DNA from: Ruminococcaceae bacterium BL-4
GTDB lineage: Bacteria > Bacillota > Clostridia > Oscillospirales > Acutalibacteraceae
Direction: 5' to 3'
NCBI GenBank assembly: GCA_902809935.1
Contig: LR778134.1
Coordinates: 744,001-808,000 of the forward strand
Length of the DNA stretch: 64,000 nucleotides
Shown here: in pieces, positions 58,708 to 64,000 of the stretch
Position numbering within the stretch: the first letter of the stretch is position 1
How the letters are laid out: every line of letters begins with the position of its first letter
Notes under the pieces: generated by a model
What the model saw: only the letters and a program-made list of their open reading frames with translations
Told to the model about the DNA's origin: nothing
The model's database searches: none
Made by a program: the position numbers and the translations under genes

Positions 58708-60102
58708 TTATCCTACACTAATTTTAGCTTCCGGCATGATGCAGTCTGTTCGAATGGTGTCTTTATCTTGGGGTTTATGCCGATGCAAAAGCATTGAGAG
58801 TCCCAAGGAGACAGGGCCGACTCTGCCGAGATACATCGTAAATGAAAGTGCAAGCTTTGACCAAAATGTAAGCCTTGAAGTAACATCTGCTGAGAGTCCT
58901 ACGGTTGCAAAGGCACTGGTGGATTCAAATAGAGCATCAATGCCGTTAATAGGATCGCAGAACGTAATGACACAGGTTGTCAAAATAATGGTCAAGATCG
59001 CTACACTGCAGATTGCGAGAGAACGGTAAACAATGTGCTGACTGACCCGATGATGCTGAATAACGGTATATGATTTGTTGTGCAGTACGGAAATTACAGT
59101 AAAGAGAAGCACAACAAAAGTGGTCGTTTTAATACCGCCTCCGGTTGATCCTGGTGAAGCACCGATAAACATGAAAAGAATCGTGACAATTTTTGTAATG
59201 TCCAATTCAGACGCGATATGAACAGAAGAAAATCCGGCTGTTCTTGCGCTGGCGGACTGAAAGAAAGAAGCGTTGATCTTTGCACCGAGAGAAAGTCCCT
59301 CAAGAGTGTTGTGATCTTCCAAGAAAAAGAACAAGATGGCACCTACAAGAAGAAGGGTGGCACTGCAGTAGATAACCAATTTTGATTGAAGAGAAAGGCG
59401 ATGTACATGATCCTGATGCAAAAGGTGCGGCCGAATTTTCGCATAGAAAATATCGCTGATCACAACGAATCCAAGTCCGCCGACAACGAGAAGCGTCCCA
59501 ACAGTGATACAAACCAGAGGATCAGATACATAGGGAATCAAACTCCGCCCAGGATCAGAAAGGCCCAAGATATCAAATCCAGCGTTACAGAAAGCAGAGA
59601 TTGCAGTAAAAACAGAAATCCAAACTCCATAGGGGCCATAAATTGGAACAAAGCGAATCATCAGCAGAAGTGCACCAAGCAATTCACAAGAGAAAGTAAA
59701 GCCGAGCGTGATACGAATTAAATGACGGATCAAACCGCTTTCTCCATTGGTGTTTTCTACGGCAAGCCGCAGTTCCTTAAGTCCCATTTTGCGGCGCAGC
59801 AGTAAGGTAACGCCCGTCGTAAAAGTAACCAATCCCAAGCCGCCAACTTGAATCAAAAGAATAATGATCAGCTGGCCGACTTCATTCCAGTGTGTCCAAG
59901 TGTCGAAAGGAGACAGCCCAGTTACACAGGTTGCAGAAGTTGCAACAAAAAGCGCGTCAATCGGAGCAGTAAAGCTGCCGCTGCGGCTGCAAAAAGGAAA
60001 AATCAATAAAATAGTCCCTGTTAAAATTACAAGCATAAAGCTAAGCACAATCAGCCGGATTGGCGGTGTATTGCGGAACGGGGAGCGAATCTTGGAAGAC
60101 AT
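58708..60102 (-). CDS. ktrB: Trk/Ktr potassium uptake membrane subunit
   Basis: 464 residues with four repeated pore units. The filter regions are visible: TSATCVTGLSP, AISAFCNAGFD, ARTAGFSSV and TSAFATVGLS. Each carries the filter glycine. It is the K+-translocating subunit of a Ktr/Trk system. The regulatory RCK partner (ktrA/trkA) is not in this window. TrkH and KtrB cannot be firmly told apart, but the compact length favours KtrB. Confidence 0.9.
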   Translation of the reverse strand: MSSKIRSPFRNTPPIRLIVLSFMLVILTGTILLIFPFCSRSGSFTAPIDALFVATSATCVTGLSPFDTWTHWNEVGQLIIILLIQVGGLGLVTFTTGVTLLLRRKMGLKELRLAVENTNGESGLIRHLIRITLGFTFSCELLGALLLMIRFVPIYGPYGVWISVFTAISAFCNAGFDILGLSDPGRSLIPYVSDPLVCITVGTLLVVGGLGFVVISDIFYAKIRPHLLHQDHVHRLSLQSKLVIYCSATLLLVGAILFFFLEDHNTLEGLSLGAKINASFFQSASARTAGFSSVHIASELDITKIVTILFMFIGASPGSTGGGIKTTTFVVLLFTVISVLHNKSYTVIQHHRVSQHIVYRSLAICSVAILTIILTTCVITFCDPINGIDALFESTSAFATVGLSADVTSRLTFWSKLALSFTMYLGRVGPVSLGLSMLLHRHKPQDKDTIRTDCIMPEAKISVG

Positions 60103-60144
60103 TTTGTTGACACCTCAATCAAAGCAACTTCCTTCTCAAAATAA

Positions 60145-60699
60145 TTAATTTTGAGGGAAAAGTGTTTTTAAATGACTGTTCTTTTGCAAAACATGTTCTA
60201 AAATATAGAGAAGCGGCAGTCCCAGACCATAACAGATCACCAGTTCTCCTAGGCCGACATAAAGCGCATTTGGTAAAAAAGCCGCCATGGAAAATCCGCT
60301 CATTGAAAAGCCGGAATCTCCGAGACAGGCAATCTCAAGCCCAATGATTAAGGCATTGCAGATGATCGGTGGGAGCGGCGCCAAAATAGGGACTCCGCGA
60401 ACCTTAATATGGCGCAGAGAACGGCTCCATAATGCTGCCAAAAGGGTAGCAAGTGTCCCGAAGATCCAATCGACCGGGCCTAAAGGACTGCCGAGATTTG
60501 CTAAAAAGCATCCAACAGCGAGTCCCGGCACTGCAGCCGGAGTTAGAGCGGGCAGTATGGTGAGCGCTTCGCTAAAGCGAAACTGTATTGGACCGTAAGC
60601 CCAACCGAGCGCAGCCGCGGCAAGGGTCAAGACCGCATAAGCAGCGGCAATCAATGCGCTTTGGCATAGAAAATAGACGGTACGATTTTGTTTTTGCAT
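60145..60699 (-). CDS. queT: QueT-type transporter (queuosine precursor)
   Basis: 184 residues with about five helices. S component of an ECF transporter, proposed for the queuosine precursor preQ1 or queuine. Typical stretches are GPIQFRFSEALTILPALTP and ANLGSPLGPVDWIFGTLAT. GGAGG precedes the start. A leader of about 100 bases with two hairpins lies upstream and may be a riboswitch. The next gene, ktrB, is 42 bases downstream. Confidence 0.88.
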   Translation of the reverse strand: MQKQNRTVYFLCQSALIAAAYAVLTLAAAALGWAYGPIQFRFSEALTILPALTPAAVPGLAVGCFLANLGSPLGPVDWIFGTLATLLAALWSRSLRHIKVRGVPILAPLPPIICNALIIGLEIACLGDSGFSMSGFSMAAFLPNALYVGLGELVICYGLGLPLLYILEHVLQKNSHLKTLFPQN

Positions 60700-60727
60700 A
60701 GAAATAGTCCCTCCGTGTTTTAATTTA

Positions 60728-60840
60728 GGTCAGGGAATTGCGACTGACCGAAGCGGTAAAATACCGTAAAAAGAGCTCCTTTTATAAAGAATTTATAAAG
60801 AGAGCGTGACTATCATACGATAAAAGTTCTTAAAAAGCAA
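60728..60840 (-). promoter_or_regulatory. queT promoter and structured leader
   Basis: On the minus strand TTGCTT (60835-60840) and TATGAT (60812-60817) with a 17-base spacer, then a leader. It has a doubled TTTATAAAGA-type repeat and two adjacent hairpins: CGGTA/TACCG (60754-60766) and GGTCAG/CTGACC (60728-60749). queT genes are often under preQ1 riboswitches. I cannot match these to a known preQ1 class by eye. Confidence 0.5.
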
Positions 60841-60920
60841 CCCCTAGAAATAAAAAGAAGAAAAAAAGGCAGCTTTTTTGAAAATTCTGCAAGATTTAAA
60901 AGGAAATGCCTTATAAAATT

Positions 60921-60961
60921 AAAAAATGCCGCCATTTTAGAGGCGGTACTTTTTAGTTTTT
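60921..60961. terminator. Terminator after asnB
   Basis: GCCGCC pairs with GGCGGT around ATTTTAGA, with T-rich runs on both strands. It ends the leftward asnB transcript. Confidence 0.75.
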
Positions 60962-60969
60962 TAGGAATC

Positions 60970-62841
60970 TTATTTCGACATCACAGGTTCGCTGCCAGGT
61001 TCATGAGAAGCACCATTAAAGTAAACATCGTACCACATTAAAAAGACGAAAATAGTCCAGATCTTACGATTATTATCAACTTTTCCGGCTTTATGCTCAT
61101 CAAGCAGCTTAATTAATGCATCAGGGTTAAAGAATTTTTTGGAGGTCTCACTCTGGAAAGCATTTTTTACAATGGTGTAATAAGGTTCTTCTCGCAGCCA
61201 CACCCGAGTCGGTACCGGAAATCCCAGTTTCTTTTTCTGAGCGGTAGATTGCGGTAAATGGCGCTCGGCGGCTTTGCGCATGGCGTATTTTGTATTCTGA
61301 GAATTTACCCGCAGCTTTTTGGGCAGATGGCGGGCAACTTCCCAGACGTCTTTATCGAGGAATGGGACCCGAAGCTCTAGCGAGTTTGCCATGCTCATAC
61401 GGTCTGCTTTTAAAAGAATATCGCCGGCCATCCAAACATGCAGATCAAGATACTGCATCTTGGTAACATCATCTTGATCTTTTACCCGATCATAAATTGG
61501 CTTTGTGAGTTCCTGCGGACGGTATACGGGGATCTCCGGGCGAAGAATCGCACGCTTTTCCTTCATGGTAATCATGCTGCAGTTGCCGATAAAACTTTCC
61601 TCAATATCCTGCGCGCCGCGAATGAGAAAATTCTTGCCCTTAAAGCGGAAAGGCATTGCTTCTGCAAGCTTTGCAAGCGCTTTGCGGATCGGGAGAGGAA
61701 TCCTTTTATAGCGGGCCAGATCGTCCGGCTCATGATAAATATTATATCCGCCGAAGAGCTCATCTGCTCCTTCACCGGAAAGGACGACTTTTACATATTG
61801 GCTGGCAATTTTGCTCACAAAATACAGTGCAATGCAGGAAGCATCGGCTTCGGGCTGATCCATATGATACTGAACTTTTTTAATATTGCCCCAGTATTCT
61901 TCTGGGCTGATGAGTTTATAATGATGATCAAGCCCAACTTCTTTGGAAAGATCCTGTGCGTAGCTGATTTCATTGTAGCGAATATCCTCGCCGAATCCAA
62001 CGGTAAAGGATTTTTGTCCGCCAAAATAGGAAGCAACGTAGCTGGAATCCACACCACTCGAAAGGAAGCAGCCAACTTCTACATCGGCAATTCGATGCGT
62101 TTGGACACTGTCTTCAAAGACATCTTCAATCATCTTGACTGCCTGTTCTTCAGTGATGGAATTGTCTTCCTCAAATTTTGGTTCCCAGTAGCGGGTCGTG
62201 GTGACTTCTCCATCTTTATACCAAAGATAATGGCCGGGTAAAAGCACGGTAATTCCTTCAAACATGGTCTGAGGCGGCACGACATATTCAAAAGAAAGAT
62301 AGCTGTCGAGCGCTTTAAGATTCAGTTTCTTTTCGAACCCCGGAAATTCCAGGATCGATTTAATTTCGCTGCCGTAAACAAGATGACCGTCGACCATCGC
62401 ATAGTGCATTGGCTTAATGCCAAAGAAATCACGGGCCATAAAAAGACTTTTTTCTTTACGATTCCAGATCGCAAAGCAGAACATCCCGCGCAGCCGATCC
62501 AAAACTTTTTCCTGCCACTCTTCAAAACCATGAAGAATGACTTCGGTATCGGTATGGGTGTAAAACTGATGGCCAAGACCGATCAATTCTTCGCGCAGTT
62601 TCTGATAATTATAAATTTCACCGTTAAAGGTGATCACTAAGTTCTTGTCTTCGTTGTAAATCGGCTGGTCGCCGGTTGCGGCAATATCAATGATAGAGAG
62701 ACGGCGGAATCCCATGCAAATGCCGTCATCTGTATAAACACCGCTGGAATCCGGTCCGCGGTGGGTGATTACATCGGTCATTTTCCCGATGACTTCATTA
62801 TAATCAAGTACTTCTCCGGTAAAACCTGTCAATCCGCACAT
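60970..62841 (-). CDS. asnB: Asparagine synthase (glutamine-hydrolysing)
   Basis: 623 residues. The N-terminal glutaminase uses Cys2 (MCGLTGFTGEV), with ITHRGPDSSGVY and NGEIYNYQKLREEL. The C-terminal ATP pyrophosphatase domain has SSGVDSSYVA and GEGADELFGGY. It makes asparagine from aspartate with ATP. An AGGAGG site precedes the ATG. It stands 31 bases after the CpXC gene, probably on the same transcript. In some species similar enzymes amidate peptidoglycan, so that role is possible. Confidence 0.93.
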   Translation of the reverse strand: MCGLTGFTGEVLDYNEVIGKMTDVITHRGPDSSGVYTDDGICMGFRRLSIIDIAATGDQPIYNEDKNLVITFNGEIYNYQKLREELIGLGHQFYTHTDTEVILHGFEEWQEKVLDRLRGMFCFAIWNRKEKSLFMARDFFGIKPMHYAMVDGHLVYGSEIKSILEFPGFEKKLNLKALDSYLSFEYVVPPQTMFEGITVLLPGHYLWYKDGEVTTTRYWEPKFEEDNSITEEQAVKMIEDVFEDSVQTHRIADVEVGCFLSSGVDSSYVASYFGGQKSFTVGFGEDIRYNEISYAQDLSKEVGLDHHYKLISPEEYWGNIKKVQYHMDQPEADASCIALYFVSKIASQYVKVVLSGEGADELFGGYNIYHEPDDLARYKRIPLPIRKALAKLAEAMPFRFKGKNFLIRGAQDIEESFIGNCSMITMKEKRAILRPEIPVYRPQELTKPIYDRVKDQDDVTKMQYLDLHVWMAGDILLKADRMSMANSLELRVPFLDKDVWEVARHLPKKLRVNSQNTKYAMRKAAERHLPQSTAQKKKLGFPVPTRVWLREEPYYTIVKNAFQSETSKKFFNPDALIKLLDEHKAGKVDNNRKIWTIFVFLMWYDVYFNGASHEPGSEPVMSK

Positions 62842-62872
62842 AAAATAAAAATCCTCCTAAAAAGAGATTTTA

Positions 62873-63559
62873 TCAATCGTTTGTTGATTCTTGATTGGAG
62901 GAAGCAGCTTCCTCATTTTGGTAACGTTCCAAGATCTTTTCTGCCAGATGGTTGTCCACCTGAATAAAATCGTCCTTGGTTGATTCATAGCAAGAGTTGA
63001 CGATATGAAGAGCGGTTTTGTAAGTGTTCATGCTTACTGCACGCTTTAGGGGCTCTTCTTGTCCTTTGAGAAAAAACTGAAATCCAATCCGCTGATCTTT
63101 TGGGTCAGAAAAACAGAATAATCCCTTTTCAACCGGCTTTTGGTATTTCTTTTCTGCAGCTGTTTTCATGCCTGCCTTGACAACTTCAATGGCGATGTCA
63201 TCCAGGCCGCTTTCAAAAATCAGAATTTTTTCCTTCATCTGCTGTAAAGTTGTAACGGACCGTTTACTGAGTTCCGAAAGCTGTGGAAACTGAGAAGCGA
63301 CTTTTACATCTTTTAAAGATTTTTCCTCTTTTTCGGGGACTAAATAAACCATTAAATAATGAGAAATATCATGATAGAGGCACGGATACACAAATTCCGC
63401 CGAAAATCCACAGTGAGTGCAGTTCCAGTCGAAAAGGGTTTCGTCCATAATCTTTTTGCGAAGTTCTTCGTCATCCGAGCGAATACTCTGAAACATTCCG
63501 ATGGAATCAGATTTTCCGCAGGAAGGGCAGGTGATTTCTTTTGTTATTTTTGTCGACAT
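62873..63559 (-). CDS. CpXC-domain protein
   Basis: 228 residues. Two CxxC pairs form a zinc-binding domain: CPSC (11-14) and CTHC (47-50), with the CpXC pattern CPSCGKSDSI. A middle region with helices and an acidic C-terminal tail follow. Family function unknown. First gene of the leftward pair with asnB. Confidence 0.8.
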   Translation of the reverse strand: MSTKITKEITCPSCGKSDSIGMFQSIRSDDEELRKKIMDETLFDWNCTHCGFSAEFVYPCLYHDISHYLMVYLVPEKEEKSLKDVKVASQFPQLSELSKRSVTTLQQMKEKILIFESGLDDIAIEVVKAGMKTAAEKKYQKPVEKGLFCFSDPKDQRIGFQFFLKGQEEPLKRAVSMNTYKTALHIVNSCYESTKDDFIQVDNHLAEKILERYQNEEAASSNQESTND

Positions 63560-63756
63560 CTTTTTACACCCCCATAAGGAAAAAAATCGATTTTTTTCAA
63601 GAAGTTATCGTTTATTATAACACAAAATCTGTGCTTTGCCTACTTTCAGAAAAAATACTGTTATTTTTATTAAAAATGCGATATAATAAAGCCAGAAAAT
63701 CGTATTAAAAGAAAATCCCGCACAAAAGCTTAAAAGTGCGGCAGGGAGGTATTTCA

Positions 63757-64000
63757 ATGGATGTATTGAACGAATTCGGAAAAGCTTTGTCCTATGCAGG
63801 GAAAACGATTTCCAGTGCAGTTGATTCCATGATCGAAACAAACCGCCGAAAAGCAATGATTAGTCGGATACGAGTTGTGATTCGAAATGAGCGGGAAAAT
63901 ACCGAACGTACCTATGCTGCTCTTGGAAAATATTATTTTGAGCATCTTCGCGATCCGGAAAACGGAAATACCGAGCAACTTTGTCGAGCTGTAGAAGAGA
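63757..64000 (+). CDS. Start of an unrecognised gene (cut by window edge)
   Basis: The first 81 codons are visible, from the ATG after GGGAGG. It opens MDVLNEFGKALSYAGKTISS, then a basic helical stretch (TNRRKAMISRIRVVIRNERE) and KYYFEHLRDPEN. Predicted helical and cytoplasmic so far. TATAAT at 63682-63687 may be its -10. No family can be named from the part seen. Confidence 0.7.
   Translation, partial: MDVLNEFGKALSYAGKTISSAVDSMIETNRRKAMISRIRVVIRNERENTERTYAALGKYYFEHLRDPENGNTEQLCRAVEE

Noticed and set aside
61438-62241. 267-codon open frame on the plus strand
   Set aside because: It is antisense to asnB, whose motifs are intact; no ribosome site or recognisable fold.

Overview
The window is a piece of a low-GC Gram-positive chromosome centred on the replication origin. 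The gene order gyrA-gyrB-remB-recF-yaaA-dnaN-dnaA | rpmH-rnpA-yidD-yidC-jag-mnmE-mnmG-rsmG-noc-parA-parB is the classic Firmicutes origin block. A sleB cortex-lytic gene, Noc/Soj/Spo0J, AGGAGG-type ribosome sites and the rRNA sequences point to a spore-forming member of the Clostridia, probably the Oscillospirales/Ruminococcaceae side. No genus can be named from the sequence alone.

Region by region: 1-11.1 kb runs leftward from the origin. It holds gyrA (cut by the window edge), three YcxB-like membrane proteins, gyrB, two zinc-ribbon membrane proteins, remB, recF, yaaA, dnaN and dnaA. The dnaA-dnaN gap and the dnaA-rpmH gap together are the likely oriC. 11.4-23.5 kb runs rightward: ribosomal protein L34, RNase P protein, membrane insertion (YidD/YidC/Jag), tRNA U34 modification (MnmE/MnmG), RsmG, Noc, ParA, ParB, seryl-tRNA synthetase and an acyl-ACP thioesterase. 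Two parS sites are visible, one between noc and parA and one inside mnmG.

23.6-39.4 kb is a leftward (replication head-on) block for making and exporting a surface glycan carrying phospho-amino-alcohol groups. It has an NCS1 permease, a small membrane protein, an HTH-LicC-LicA triple fusion, a nucleotidyltransferase-PLP enzyme fusion, GT2 + DUF2304, a GT4, another GT2, a Wzx/TacF-like flippase, two LicD transferases and two DUF2142 membrane proteins. It resembles the pneumococcal lic1 and lic2 loci merged, with extra chemistry.

39.6-44.4 kb holds guaB (of the Tritrichomonas foetus IMPDH type), an MFS transporter, a tRNA Met-Glu-Val cluster, a lipoprotein and sleB. 44.4-54.7 kb holds a 16S-tRNA-Ala-tRNA-Ile-23S operon that ends in its own terminator, then about 5 kb of protein genes, then a lone 5S gene with its own rrn-like promoter. 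The protein genes are two secreted or membrane proteins and an Xre-regulated ABC exporter operon behind a twin palindromic operator. 54.8-64 kb holds aroF, a biotin regulon (bioB and two bioY behind two BirA-type operators), DUF1284, a Trk/Ktr potassium channel subunit, queT behind a structured leader, asnB, a CpXC protein and the start of an unrecognised gene.

I see no insertion sequence, prophage or CRISPR array. Assignments rest on motif recognition and context, not on database searches.
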